Below, in pieces: positions 1-9,565 of a stretch of 64,000 nucleotides of DNA. Numbering within the stretch: position 1 is the first letter of the stretch; each line of letters starts with the position of its first letter. Made by a program: the position numbers and the translations under genes. The notes beneath the pieces were generated by a model that was given only the letters and a program-made list of their open reading frames with translations, ran no database searches and was not told the DNA's origin. Location: positions 6,510,001 to 6,574,000 of the forward strand of contig NZ_JAGPYQ010000001.1 in assembly GCF_018070025.1 (NCBI RefSeq), written 5' to 3'. Source of the stretch: Streptomyces liliiviolaceus. GTDB taxonomy: Bacteria; Actinomycetota; Actinomycetes; Streptomycetales; Streptomycetaceae.

Positions 1-2636
1 AACTGGCTGTGCTGGACTCGGCGCGTGCCGAGGCGTTGTCCGGGCGGACCCGGACGGTACTCATCGAGGGCGCGGCGGGCTGCGGCAAGAGCGCACTGCT
101 CGCCGCTGTGGCCGAACGCGCCGCCACCCAGGCCGTGGTCCTGCACGCGGAGGGCACGGAGTCGGAGAGCAGGCAGCCGATGGGGCTGCTTCGTCAACTG
201 CTGGACAACGTCACGGCCGACGGGCGGCCTCAGCTGCCCGACCCGGACGAGGGGCCGCCACGCCCCGAGTCGATGCGGGAGTTCTGCACGTGGCTGCACG
301 GCTTCGCCGCGGCCGACCCGGTCGTGTGCTCCATCGACGATCTGCACCACGCCGACGAACTGTCACTTCAGTACCTGCGGTACTTCATCCGTCATGTGCG
401 CTCCGCGCGCATCCTTCTCGTGGCGGCGGCCACGCCGCAGCACGGGAGCGCCGACCCGTCGCTGCAGTCCGAACTGCTGCGCAGTCCCGCCTCCCGGTAC
501 GTACGGCTGCGCAGACTCAGTCGTCTGGGCGTCGCCAAGATGCTCGACGCCGATCCGGAGCTGTCCCGGCACCACGGCCTGGTGGAGGATCTGCACAACA
601 TCAGCGGCGGCAATCCGCTGCTGGTGCGCGCCCTGCTGGAGGACTGCCGTGCCGCGTGGCCCGACACCGCCGAACCGCGCGCGCTGCGGCCGATGACCGG
701 GGGGCTGTTCGCGCACGCCGTGGACACCTGTCTGCGCCGTAGCGGTCGCGCCGCCCGCGAGGTGGCCGCCGCCTTCACCGTCCTGGGCGGTCTCGGTACC
801 CCCGAGCGGTCCGCGGAACTGCTCGGCATCAGCGTGTCGGCCGCGGCGCGCGGCATAGCGGCGCTCACCTCCGCCGGCATTCTCGACGGATGCGGTTTTC
901 GGCACCCGGCGGCCCGCGCGGCCGTCCTCGACGACTTCACCTCGGCGGAGCAGGCGCGGCTGCACCGCCGGGTCGCCCGGCTGCTGCACGACACGGAACC
1001 GCACTCGACCGCGGTGACAGGGCATCTGCTCGCCTCCGCGCAGGCGGACATCCCCTGGTCCGAGACGCCGTGGGCGACGGACATGCTGCGCGACCACGCC
1101 GAGCGGCTGCTCGCCCGGGACGAACCGAGGCCCGCGGCGGCGGCGCTGCGACTGGCGTACGAGGCATGCTCCGACGAGCGGATCCGGATCGACATCACCA
1201 CCCGCCTGTCCACCGTGCTGTGGCGCTTCGATCCGAGGAGGGCCGAGAGCCTTCTCTCCTCCTGCCTCGACACCGCGAGGAGCGGCACGCTGACGGGTCC
1301 GCAGCTGGGGTCGGTCGCCCATGTGCTGGCCTGCCAGGGCCGGGTGGCCGAGGCCGCCGGTATCAACGACCGGATCGCCGAGTCCGCGAACCGGACGGGT
1401 GACACGAGTCTCCAGCTCCCGGAGCTGCCGGGCAGCCGGGTGCTCACCTCGTACTGGGACGTGCCGGACGCGGCGGACCGCAGCGCGGGTACGGCGGCGG
1501 AGCGGGTGCTGGAGCAGTCGGTCCTCACCGACACGACTCTGCACGCGCTCCATCAGGCGGTGCGCGCCCTCGCCCATTCCGCGCAGCCGGAGCGGGCCGC
1601 CCACTGGAGCCAGAGCCTGGCCGAGGAGGCCGAACGTCGCGAGGCTCCGGGCTGGCAGGCGCTGTTCACCACCCTCCACGCGGAGGTACTGCTGCGGCTC
1701 GGCGATCTGCGGGGGGCCGAACTGCAGGCCTCCGCCGCACTGGACGTCCTGCCGGCACCGGCGTCGGGCGCCTTCGCCTCGGCACCCACCGCGGTGCTCG
1801 TCCGGGCACACACCATGACCGGACGTTTCGCCGCGGCGGCCGACCGGCTGAACCGGCCCGCCGATGACCAGCTGTTCGACAGCATCCACGGCCCGGGCCA
1901 TCTGCGCGCACGGGGGCTGTACCACCTGGCCACCGATCAGTTCCACCTGGCGCTGGGCGACTTCATCGAGGCCGGCCGGCTGCTGAAGCGCTGGCAGCTG
2001 GACAGGCCCGTCGTGCTGCCCTGGCGCACGGACGCGGCCGAGGCGCTGCTGCGGCTCGGTGAGGTGCAGCAGGCGGAGCGCCTCGTACAGCGTCAGCTCG
2101 CCTCGCCCGACGCCCGCCATCCGTGGGTACGCGGGATCTCCCTGCGGACGCACGCGAAGACCGTGCCCCAGGAGGAGCGCCCCGCGCTGCTAGGTCAGGC
2201 CGTCGAGGAGTTGCGGCGGTCCGGGGACCGGGTCGAGCTGGCGCGGGCGCTCGGCGAGCTGGGCCGGGCCCTGCAGTCGGTCGGCGAGGCCACCCGGGCC
2301 AACACGATGACCCGGCGCGCCTGGAACCTCGCGCACATCTGCGGGGCCAAGCCCCTGTGCGAGGAGACGATCCCCGGCAGGGCGTCCAGGGACCTCACTC
2401 GTGAGCGGACCCTGATCCCGGCGACCACCGCGGTCGACTCGAAGCTCAGCAGTTCCGAGCAGCGGGTCGCCGCGCTCGCGGCACAGGGCTATACGAATCG
2501 TGAGATCTCGCTGCGGCTGTACATCACCGTGAGCACGGTGGAGCAGCATCTCACCAAGGTCTATCGGAAACTCAAGATCAGTCGGCGGCAGGATCTTCCC
2601 GTGGATCTCCAACTGGCTTCCGCGCAAGGGTCCTGA
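1..2636 (+). CDS. LAL-type LuxR family transcriptional regulator (5' end outside the window)
   Basis: Large ATP-binding LuxR regulator (LAL family): an N-terminal P-loop NTPase, a long helical TPR-like middle and a C-terminal DNA-binding domain. Counting from the GTG at position 9, Walker A GAAGCGKS is at residues 21-28, Walker B VVCSIDDLHHAD at 105-116, and the LuxR HTH (NREISLRLYITVSTVEQHL) lies in the last 60 residues. The frame stays open upstream of that GTG as L-A-V, and in this family Walker A normally lies further from the N terminus, so the true start is probably left of the window. Such proteins usually activate a neighbouring secondary-metabolite or sugar-use operon; the target is not visible. 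A strong hairpin follows at 2861-2892. Confidence 0.88.
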   Translation, partial: LAVLDSARAEALSGRTRTVLIEGAAGCGKSALLAAVAERAATQAVVLHAEGTESESRQPMGLLRQLLDNVTADGRPQLPDPDEGPPRPESMREFCTWLHGFAAADPVVCSIDDLHHADELSLQYLRYFIRHVRSARILLVAAATPQHGSADPSLQSELLRSPASRYVRLRRLSRLGVAKMLDADPELSRHHGLVEDLHNISGGNPLLVRALLEDCRAAWPDTAEPRALRPMTGGLFAHAVDTCLRRSGRAAREVAAAFTVLGGLGTPERSAELLGISVSAAARGIAALTSAGILDGCGFRHPAARAAVLDDFTSAEQARLHRRVARLLHDTEPHSTAVTGHLLASAQADIPWSETPWATDMLRDHAERLLARDEPRPAAAALRLAYEACSDERIRIDITTRLSTVLWRFDPRRAESLLSSCLDTARSGTLTGPQLGSVAHVLACQGRVAEAAGINDRIAESANRTGDTSLQLPELPGSRVLTSYWDVPDAADRSAGTAAERVLEQSVLTDTTLHALHQAVRALAHSAQPERAAHWSQSLAEEAERREAPGWQALFTTLHAEVLLRLGDLRGAELQASAALDVLPAPASGAFASAPTAVLVRAHTMTGRFAAAADRLNRPADDQLFDSIHGPGHLRARGLYHLATDQFHLALGDFIEAGRLLKRWQLDRPVVLPWRTDAAEALLRLGEVQQAERLVQRQLASPDARHPWVRGISLRTHAKTVPQEERPALLGQAVEELRRSGDRVELARALGELGRALQSVGEATRANTMTRRAWNLAHICGAKPLCEETIPGRASRDLTRERTLIPATTAVDSKLSSSEQRVAALAAQGYTNREISLRLYITVSTVEQHLTKVYRKLKISRRQDLPVDLQLASAQGS

Positions 2637-2860
2637 GAACCTCATCCGTCCGGGCGGGAGACCGTCGCGGGTTTCCAGGGTTCCTTTGCCTTGGCACAGG
2701 TGACAATCGAGTTCGCAATTCGTGTCGGCCAAGCGCGGAGGCTTTTTGCACTCGGTCATTCATTACTGTCGCAATAGGTGGTGAACACCTCGTGTTCGGC
2801 GCGGCGCCCCGGCCGGGGCGCCGCGCACGCCGTGTCCGGGGCGCCGGGCCGGGCACAGCA

Positions 2861-2892
2861 GTGGCCCCTCCCCGGGCAAGGGGAGGGGCCAC
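2861..2892. terminator. Strong hairpin terminator after the LAL regulator
   Basis: A perfect 13-bp inverted repeat (GTGGCCCCTCCCC, 6-nt loop, then its complement). It lacks a T-tract, as is usual for Streptomyces terminators. It lies 225 nt after the LAL regulator stop codon. Confidence 0.6.
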
Positions 2893-3240
2893 CGACATGT
2901 GCGTCAACTACGTGCGCGCGGCCAGCCGTTGTCGTCGGACGGGCCGTGGAGCCTACCCTCCGCGCCCGCGTTCCGCCTCTCCGGACCCACTGCCGCGGGA
3001 GCGGATCCCGTCGGCGGTTCGCCCGAAATGGCGCCTCTCATCATGAAGAGCCCCATGCATCCCCCATTGGTGATGATTTGGTTTCTGCAGCGGAGAAGCG
3101 TCGTGCGTCGTCATCGCTTCCCGACCCCCCTTCGAGTGACCAGATCCAGGATGCCCGACTCCGGCGCTCCCCCCAAGTCCACTCCACTGGCGTAAAGTTG
3201 CATGGCAACAACTGAAGTCAGCACGGGGGAGAAGGACTGC
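2893..3240. other. Intergenic region with no gene seen
   Basis: About 350 nt between the hairpin and the next regulator. Short open frames here have no family features or ribosome sites. It presumably carries the promoter of the downstream regulator, but no clear -35/-10 pair or operator was recognised. Confidence 0.5.
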
Positions 3241-4269
3241 ATGGGAGGAATCAACGGCTCCACACCGGAGTTCGCCGAACTCGACCACTCAAGCGCCAAC
3301 GCATATCGACATGCAATTCGGCGCGGTCAGTTCGTGCGAGAAGAAATAGCCGATGAATTAAAGGTGTCCAGCACGGAAGTGTCCCGGATCGAGGACGTAC
3401 TGCGCCATCTGCGGCTGCTTCAGCCGCTGCCCGGCGACCCTGACCGGCTGGCTCCCGTGAGCCCGGACGCCGCCGCCGCGGAGCTGCTGGGCTCCTCCGA
3501 GTGGCAGATACGCGAACTGCAACAGGCGGTCAACGAAGTCCGCACCCGGATGCTTTCCCTGATGCCGACCTATTTCGAGGGTCGCCGCCAGCGCAATCAG
3601 ATGGAAGCCTTCGACCTCATCACGGACGTCGACACCATTCGCGCGCTCCTCGACGAGCATCTGCTCCGCGCCCGCGCCGAAATGTTGACTGTTCAACCTG
3701 GAGGAGCCCGCCCGCCCGAAGTTCTCGACACCGTCCGGAATTCAAATGTCGCCGCACTGGACCGGGGTGTCCGAATGCGCACCCTCTACCAGCACACGGC
3801 CCGCAGCGATCTGGTCACCAGCGCCTATGTCTCCGAAGTCACCGCCAAGGGCGCCGAGATACGCACCACCGACGAACTCATCGACAGACTGATCATCTAC
3901 GACCGCGAAGTCGCCTTCCTGCCCGAGCAGAACCTGCCCGACCCCGGGCGCGGCGCGGTGATCATAAGAGAGCCCAACCTGGTCGCCTTCATGTGCTCGG
4001 TGTTCGATCACATGTGGCAGGGCGCTCTCCCCTTCCAGCCCGGCACCAGCGCACCCGAGCCGCTCGCCGACGAGGTCAAGGCGTCGATCCTGCGGCTCAT
4101 GGCCAACGGCTACAAGGACGAGATGGTGGCCCGGCGGCTGGGTATGTCCGTACGCACCTGCCGTCGGCACATCGCCGAGATCACCGAGGAACTGAAGGCC
4201 ACCAGCCGCTTCCAGGCCGGGGTCAACGCCACGCTGTCCGGGCTGGTCCAGCCCACTTCGGGGGACTAG
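3241..4269 (+). CDS. LuxR-type HTH regulator with TrmB-like N-terminal domain
   Basis: A 342-residue single-component regulator. The N terminus (about residues 15-60) is a winged-helix, TrmB-like segment. The middle resembles the phospholipase-D-like or sensor region of streptomycete TrmB/LuxR hybrids. The last ~60 residues form a LuxR-type HTH (DEMVARRLGMSVRTCRRHIAE). The start was placed at ATG 3241 because GGGGAGAAGG lies just upstream; an in-frame ATG at 3202 has no ribosome site. Such proteins often sit in or beside natural-product clusters. Its 3' end overlaps the convergent phosphopantetheinyl transferase by 47 nt. The ligand and targets are unknown. Confidence 0.85.
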   Translation: MGGINGSTPEFAELDHSSANAYRHAIRRGQFVREEIADELKVSSTEVSRIEDVLRHLRLLQPLPGDPDRLAPVSPDAAAAELLGSSEWQIRELQQAVNEVRTRMLSLMPTYFEGRRQRNQMEAFDLITDVDTIRALLDEHLLRARAEMLTVQPGGARPPEVLDTVRNSNVAALDRGVRMRTLYQHTARSDLVTSAYVSEVTAKGAEIRTTDELIDRLIIYDREVAFLPEQNLPDPGRGAVIIREPNLVAFMCSVFDHMWQGALPFQPGTSAPEPLADEVKASILRLMANGYKDEMVARRLGMSVRTCRRHIAEITEELKATSRFQAGVNATLSGLVQPTSGD

Positions 4270-5065
4270 CCCCCTCGCGGGCGAGAGCCGTCCGCGAACC
4301 GTCGAAGCCCGCGTCGTACACGGCTGCGCCCACGCAGTAGCCGTTGGGCAGCAGGAAGGTACGGAACGCCCACTCCGCACCGGTACCGGGCGTTCCGTCG
4401 GGCCTGTGCACCTGCGTGGGCCTGCCGTCGGGGCCGAACCCGAACTCCGTGAACCGGAGTCGCCGCTCGGCCCCGATGGCCTTGCCGTAGGCCTCTTTGA
4501 GTGTTCGCAGCCGGACGAGCGTCGGATTGCGTTCCGCCTCCGGCAGATTGGCGAGCGAGATCAGCTCGTACGGCGTGCACACGTGCGTGCTCGCCCCCGG
4601 GCCGGACAGCTGCCGGTCGGCACGCTGCGAGTCCACGCCGATCAGGCCGGTGGTGGTCAGTCCCACCAGCAGCCGGTCCTCGGCGTGGCTCAGACTGATG
4701 TCCATCTGGTCGCAGCCGCGCAGATACGGGCGTCCGGCCGGCCCGTAGCCGAGTTCCAGGTCCTCGGGGTCACCGCACGGCATCACGCCCGCCGCATGTT
4801 TCAGCAGCAGGCGGCCGGCGACGTGCCGGATCCGGGTCTCGGGGCGGGCGAGGTCGAGATGGCGGGACCAGTCGCGGCCCAGCAGACGGCGCATCTCCGG
4901 GACGTCCTCGGGCTCGGGGCACCAGTCGGCCAGCCGTGTATGCACCAGGGCGGTCCCGCACTGCCGGAGGTCCCGTACGACCCGCTCCCAGCCGTCGTCG
5001 CGGTCCAGGACCTCGACGGGTTCACGGAGCGGGGGACCCACGGTCGAGTCGCCCGGAAGTGTCAT
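4223..5065 (-). CDS. Sfp-type 4'-phosphopantetheinyl transferase
   Basis: Transfers the phosphopantetheine arm of CoA to carrier domains, making NRPS/PKS T domains active; it could serve the NRPS in this window. With the start at ATG 5065 (280 residues) the family motifs are ISLSH (123-127), GVDSQ (143-147, metal-binding Asp145) and KEAYGKAIG (190-198, Glu191). The usual acidic residue two after the Asp (G-V-D-x-E) is Gln here. An upstream start at 5158 is open in frame, but the extra 31 residues do not look family-like. The ribosome site is weak at both. The gene overlaps the convergent LuxR gene at its 3' end. Confidence 0.85.
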   Translation of the reverse strand: MTLPGDSTVGPPLREPVEVLDRDDGWERVVRDLRQCGTALVHTRLADWCPEPEDVPEMRRLLGRDWSRHLDLARPETRIRHVAGRLLLKHAAGVMPCGDPEDLELGYGPAGRPYLRGCDQMDISLSHAEDRLLVGLTTTGLIGVDSQRADRQLSGPGASTHVCTPYELISLANLPEAERNPTLVRLRTLKEAYGKAIGAERRLRFTEFGFGPDGRPTQVHRPDGTPGTGAEWAFRTFLLPNGYCVGAAVYDAGFDGSRTALAREGASPPKWAGPARTAWR

Positions 5066-5509
5066 AACGCGTCCCAGGAACACACCCAGCCCGCGCAGTC
5101 GCCCCGTACCGAACACGAGTGCCTGCCCAACACCGTCTCCCGCCTCACGACAGGGCACCCTCTCCGGACAACGAGGGCACCGCCTACCCTATGAAGCCCG
5201 CACGTGCGTCAAACCCCTTATGAGACCAGTCAATGCCCCTGTGGCACAAGAAGAGGATCCTCGCGAGCGGCCGAATTACCGATTCCGCGAACCAGCGCCC
5301 ACTGGCGTTCCTGCCGCCTCCGCAAAAAATCCTCAACCATTGAATCAATCTCCGGAGCATCGGAGCACTGATCAGTGAAGCATGGGCCCGCTCACCCAAG
5401 AGGACGGCACAACACCGCACTTAATGCCGTGCAAGTTGTGGCCAAGAGCACGAACATCTCGGCCGTGAACAGCGCACTCGACAGCGCAATCCGGAATGCG
5501 GCCCACGCG
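5066..5509. other. Intergenic region with no gene seen
   Basis: About 440 nt of somewhat lower GC between the phosphopantetheinyl transferase and tRNA-Pro. The short frames seen, including ones running into the tRNA, have no recognisable domain. Confidence 0.45.
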
Positions 5510-5546
5510 AAAAGGGCCCCGCAGGCTCTCGCCTGCGAAGACCCTT
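5510..5546 (-). terminator. Terminator of tRNA-Pro
   Basis: Read on the minus strand: GGG-TCTT-CGCAGGC, loop GAGA, GCCTGCG-GGG-CCC, then TTTT. This is a stem-loop with a short T-tract starting 7 nt after the tRNA 3' end. Confidence 0.65.
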
Positions 5547-5553
5547 CGCATCG

Positions 5554-5627
<74 letters not shown>

Positions 5628-5727
5628 ATGCGTCTCGCGGTGGTGAACCGCGTGATCGCGCGAACAGAACCTTACCGCACACAGAGGTGTGCCTCGAAGA
5701 CGGCGAGTGAGGGGGGACAATCGGTGC

Positions 5728-6264
5728 ATGAGCAACACCTCTGGCCACACCTCTGACGGCGCTTCCGGCGACAGGCGGGACCGGGACACGGAGGGCCGGG
5801 CACGCAACGCCCGGCCCCGGGACGGGCTCGGGCGGCCCCTGCCGTACGGGGTGGACGGTGTGGAGCGGCAGCCCGAGGGGGTGGTGCGCGCCCCCGAGGA
5901 CACCGTCACCGAGGCCCAGGAGCTGCTGGCGGCGGGGAAGCCGTTCCACGCGCACGAGGTCTTCGAGGACGCCTGGAAGTCGGGCCCCGACGAGGAGCGC
6001 GCACTGTGGCGGGGCCTCGCCCAGCTCGCGGTGGGGCTCACGCACTCGGCGCGGGGGAACGTGACGGGCGGGGCCCGGCTGCTGCGGCGGGGGGCCGGGG
6101 CGGTCGAGGAGTGGGGTACGGCTTCCGGCAACCCGCGGCCGTACGGGCTCGCGTTGGCCGAACTCGCCTCCTGGGCGCGCGAGTTGGCGGGGGTCGTGGA
6201 GCGGGACGAAGCCGCCGTGGAGGCGTCGGTGTGGGCGCCGCGATTGCGCGGCGGCGACACGTAG
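5728..6264 (+). CDS. DUF309 domain-containing protein
   Basis: A 178-residue protein of the DUF309 family, small helical proteins of unknown biochemical role. The diagnostic segment FHAHEVFEDAW is at residues 73-83, followed by a conserved Arg/Leu/Gln/Ala-rich helix. The first ~55 residues are a polar, probably disordered extension. The start ATG at 5728 was preferred over an upstream frame start because GAGTGAGGGGGGA precedes it. The gene stands alone between tRNA-Pro and cobF. Confidence 0.85.
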   Translation: MSNTSGHTSDGASGDRRDRDTEGRARNARPRDGLGRPLPYGVDGVERQPEGVVRAPEDTVTEAQELLAAGKPFHAHEVFEDAWKSGPDEERALWRGLAQLAVGLTHSARGNVTGGARLLRRGAGAVEEWGTASGNPRPYGLALAELASWARELAGVVERDEAAVEASVWAPRLRGGDT

Positions 6265-6322
6265 GCCGCTTGCCGTCGGGTGGGGTGACCGGGGCCGTGA
6301 CGCCGTGGGGCAGACTCGGGGC

Positions 6323-7177
6323 GTGCGAAGGATTCATGTCATCGGCATCGGCGCGGGCGACCCCGACCAGCTGACCCTCCAGGCGGTCAAGGCGCTGAGG
6401 GACACCGAGGTGTTCTTCATCCTGGACAAGGGCGAGGTGAAAGCGGACCTCGTGCGGCTGCGCCGTGACATTCTCGGCGCGCATCTGCCGGAGGGGACGT
6501 ACCGGACGGTCGAGGCGCGCGATCCCGAGCGCGACCGTACGGCCGAGGGCGCGGGCTACTCCCCCGCCGTCGGGGAGTGGCGCAGCGCCCGTGCCGGTGT
6601 CATCGAGCGGCTGATCGCCGAGGAACTGGGCGAGGACGGGACCGGGGCGTTCCTCGTCTGGGGCGACCCCTCGCTGTACGACAGCACGCTGGGCGTCCTG
6701 GAGGAGATCCTGGAGCGGGGTGCCGTGGCCTTCGCGTACGACGTCGTGCCGGGCATCAGCAGCGTGTCGTCCCTCGCCGCGCGTCACCGCACCGGGCTCA
6801 ACCGGGTGGCGCGTCCCGTGCAGATCACCACGGGCCGGCGGCTCGCCGAGGGCCTTCCCGAGGGTGTCGACGACGTGGTCGTCATGCTGGACGCCCATCA
6901 GACGTTCCAGCGGTACGCCGACAGCGGCGAGGACATCGACATCTACTGGGGCGCCTATCTGGGCACCCCGGACGAGATCCTCGCCTCCGGCCCCCTGGCG
7001 GAGACGGCTCCCCGTATCGTCGCGCTGCGTGCGGAGGCCCGCGCGCGCAAGGGCTGGATCATGGACACGTATCTGCTGCGCAGGCGGCGTCCCGGGGATG
7101 ACGGCGGTCCCGGGGATGACGGCACTCCCGGCGACAAGGGCGGTCCCGGAGACGAGTGTGGCCCCGGGTCCGGCTGA
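6323..7177 (+). CDS. cobF: Precorrin-6A synthase (deacetylating)
   Basis: SAM-dependent C1 methyltransferase of aerobic cobalamin synthesis. CobF methylates C-1 of precorrin-5 and releases the acetyl unit to give precorrin-6A. The tetrapyrrole-methylase N-terminal motif GIGAGDPD is at residues 8-15, with later motifs WGDPSLYDST and VVPGISS, and the length (284) is near family size. GTG 6323 matches family N termini (MRRIHVIGIG); an in-frame GTG at 6305 is possible. The last ~25 residues are an odd Gly/Pro/Asp-rich repeat (PGDDGG units), absent from typical CobF. The neighbours are not cob genes. Confidence 0.92.
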   Translation: MRRIHVIGIGAGDPDQLTLQAVKALRDTEVFFILDKGEVKADLVRLRRDILGAHLPEGTYRTVEARDPERDRTAEGAGYSPAVGEWRSARAGVIERLIAEELGEDGTGAFLVWGDPSLYDSTLGVLEEILERGAVAFAYDVVPGISSVSSLAARHRTGLNRVARPVQITTGRRLAEGLPEGVDDVVVMLDAHQTFQRYADSGEDIDIYWGAYLGTPDEILASGPLAETAPRIVALRAEARARKGWIMDTYLLRRRRPGDDGGPGDDGTPGDKGGPGDECGPGSG

Positions 7178-7249
7178 CCCAGGACCCCGTCCCTCCCTCC
7201 CTTCCTCCCTCGCGGCAAGCGGCCCGCACCCCCATGCGGACGGCCCCGC

Positions 7250-9400
7250 ATGCACACCCCACCGGCCGGTGTGAAGCTGACCGGTGTGACGACCATCGAC
7301 ACCGCCGGACCCGCCGCCGGACCGCCCGCCGCCGAGGCGCCCGCCACGCAGCCGCCCGTGCTGGACAAGCGGCGCCGCAACGTCGTCTTCGTGACGATCA
7401 TGCTGGGCATGCTGCTGGCCGCGCTGGACCAGACGATCGTGGGCACCGCCCTGCCCACGATCGTGTCGGACCTCGGCGGCGCTGAGCACATGTCGTGGGT
7501 GGTCACCAGCTATCTGCTGGCGGAGACCGTCGCCACGGTCCTCGTCGGCAAGTTCGGTGACCTGTTCGGCCGCAAACTCGTCTTCCAGGCGTCGGCGATC
7601 ATCTTCATCACCGGCTCGTTCCTGTGCGGCCTCTCCTCGAACATGCTCCTGCTGATCTCCTGGCGGGCCATGCAGGGCATCGGCGCGGGCGGTCTGATGG
7701 TCACCGCGATGGCCCTGATCGCCGACGTGATCCCGCTGCGGGAGCGCGGTAAGTACCAGGGTGCGATCGGCGCGGTGTTCGGTGTCGCCACCGTGATCGG
7801 GCCCCTGCTCGGCGGCCTCTTCACCGACCATCTGACCTGGCGCTGGGCGTTCTACGTCAACGTCCCCATCGCGATCCTCGTCGTGGTCGCCGCGGCCCGC
7901 ACGATCCCGGTGGTGAAGTCGCCGTCCCAGCCGGTGATCGACTATCTCGGCATCGCGCTGGTGGCGATCGGCGCCAGCGCCCTGATCCTGGCGACGAGCT
8001 GGGGCGGCAACGAGTACGCCTGGGGTTCCCCCACCATCATCGGTCTCTTCGCCGGCGGTGTCGTCGCCCTCGCGGGCTTCTGCCGGGTGGAGACCCGCGC
8101 GGCCGAACCCATGCTGCCGATGCGCCTGTTCGGCAACCCCGTCTTCACGGTCTGCTCGATCCTCAGCTTCATCGTGGGCTTCGCGATGCTCGGCGCGATG
8201 ACGTTCCTGCCGACGTATCTGCAGTACGTGGACGGCGACTCGGCGACGATCTCCGGCGTACGCACGCTGCCCATGGTCGTCGGGCTGCTCATCGCGTCGG
8301 TGTTCAGCGGCAACGTGATCAGCAAGACCGGCCACTACCGGCTCTTCCCCATCGTCGGCTCGCTGGTGATGGGCCTCGGGCTCTATCTGCTCTCCCTGAT
8401 GAACAGCGGCACCAGCACCTGGCTCTCCTCGCTCTACATGTTCGTGCTCGGGGCGGGGATCGGGCTGTGCATGCAGGTCCTCACCATCGCCGTGCAGAAC
8501 ACCGTCGAGTACACCGACCTGGGCACCGCGACGTCCGGCGTCACCTTCTTCCGTACGCTCGGCAGTTCCTTCGGGACCGCGGTCTTCGGCACGATCTACG
8601 CCAACACGCTGAAGCCGAACCTGGCGGACGGGATCGCCGAGGCGGCCCGGACGAGCGGGACCGATCCCGGGACGCTCACCAAGGCGGCGACCAGCCCGGA
8701 GGGGCTGCACGATCTGCCGTCGGCGACCGCCGCGCCTCTCGTCCAGGCGTACGCGGAAACGCTGCAGACCGTCTTCCTGTGGACCGTGCCGGTGGCGGCG
8801 CTCGGCTTCCTGGTCTCCCTGTTCCTCAAGCAGGTGCAGCTGCGCGACAGCGCGCGCATGGGGTCCACCGACATGGGCGAGGGGTTCGCGACACCGTCGG
8901 CGGCCGACAACCGGCAGCGGCTGGAGGCCACGGTCGGGAAGATCCTCGGCGGTACCAAGTCCGACGAGCTGCGCCGGATCGTCATCGGGGCGGACACCCG
9001 GCTGGACATCGCGGGAGCCTGGGCCGTCATGCAGGTCGAGATGTTCACCCGGATGGTCGGTCATGCGAATCTGTCGCTGATCGCCGCGCGTCGGCGGGTG
9101 CCGCCGGAAGTGCTGGTGCCCGTGTTCCAGCGGATGGTGGACGAGGGGTACCTCACTCATGAGGGGAACCTCTTCTCCCATACCGAGGCCGGGGCCCGCG
9201 AGGCGGGTGTCATCGGTGAGGCGTGGGGGCGCTGGCTTTCCGACCGCGTCGAGCAGGACCTCGGTCGTCCCTCGGGGGCGGAGCTTCGGGTCGCCGTCGA
9301 CAGCATCGCGAAGCGGTTGCTGGTCGAGGACCTGACGGACGGGGCGTCGGCGGGGCAGGGGCCCAGGGCCCTCGCCACGGCCCCGGCCCCGGCCCCGTAA
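7250..9400 (+). CDS. DHA2-family MFS drug efflux transporter with C-terminal extension
   Basis: A proton-driven multidrug exporter of the EmrB/QacA (14-helix) type in the cytoplasmic membrane. Residues ~40-530 hold the membrane segments. Motif A-like [13 protein letters not shown] and an antiporter-type motif C region ([18 protein letters not shown]) are visible. After the last helix comes a ~180-residue soluble tail, predicted helical, that looks like a winged-helix (MarR-like) fold ([20 protein letters not shown], then GYLTHEG). An alternative GTG start lies at 7286 (VTTIDTAG). The stop codon is the first base triplet of a palindromic repeat element. Confidence 0.88.
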   Translation: MHTPPAGVKLTGVTTIDTAGPAAGPPAAEAPATQPPVLDKRRRNVVFVTIMLGMLLAALDQTIVGTALPTIVSDLGGAEHMSWVVTSYLLAETVATVLVGKFGDLFGRKLVFQASAIIFITGSFLCGLSSNMLLLISWRAMQGIGAGGLMVTAMALIADVIPLRERGKYQGAIGAVFGVATVIGPLLGGLFTDHLTWRWAFYVNVPIAILVVVAAARTIPVVKSPSQPVIDYLGIALVAIGASALILATSWGGNEYAWGSPTIIGLFAGGVVALAGFCRVETRAAEPMLPMRLFGNPVFTVCSILSFIVGFAMLGAMTFLPTYLQYVDGDSATISGVRTLPMVVGLLIASVFSGNVISKTGHYRLFPIVGSLVMGLGLYLLSLMNSGTSTWLSSLYMFVLGAGIGLCMQVLTIAVQNTVEYTDLGTATSGVTFFRTLGSSFGTAVFGTIYANTLKPNLADGIAEAARTSGTDPGTLTKAATSPEGLHDLPSATAAPLVQAYAETLQTVFLWTVPVAALGFLVSLFLKQVQLRDSARMGSTDMGEGFATPSAADNRQRLEATVGKILGGTKSDELRRIVIGADTRLDIAGAWAVMQVEMFTRMVGHANLSLIAARRRVPPEVLVPVFQRMVDEGYLTHEGNLFSHTEAGAREAGVIGEAWGRWLSDRVEQDLGRPSGAELRVAVDSIAKRLLVEDLTDGASAGQGPRALATAPAPAP

Positions 9401-9529
9401 GGGGCGCGGGGAACTGCGCGGCCCGCCCCCACGCAGCCGCAGTCGAGAACCGGACCGGACCTGCCCCTGCACCTCGTACGCCCACTGCGAGTGCGTCGTG
9501 GCTGGCCGCGCAGTTCCCCGCGCCCCTTA
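9398..9529. repeat. Inverted pair of a dispersed palindromic repeat
   Basis: Two 26-bp arms, 9398-9423 and 9504-9529, are exact inverted copies around the core GCGCGGGGAACTGCGCG. About 80 nt lie between them, so the whole could fold as one long hairpin. The same core recurs at 11505, 27326 and 42410. I recognise it as a common Streptomyces intergenic repeat. It starts on the stop codon of the MFS gene. Confidence 0.75.
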
Positions 9530-9531
9530 GG

Positions 9532-9557
9532 GGGCTGCCCCTTACGGGGCGCAGCCC
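9532..9557 (-). terminator. Terminator of the GH15 gene
   Basis: Minus-strand hairpin GGGCTG-CG-CCCC, loop GTAA, GGGG-CAGCCC, starting 8 nt after the GH15 stop codon. Confidence 0.55.
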
Positions 9558-9565
9558 TAGGGGGC

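Noticed and set aside
6038..9472. 1,144-codon minus-strand frame opposite cobF and the MFS gene
   Set aside because: Same GC shadow effect; repetitive charged sequence with no family features and it spans two good genes.
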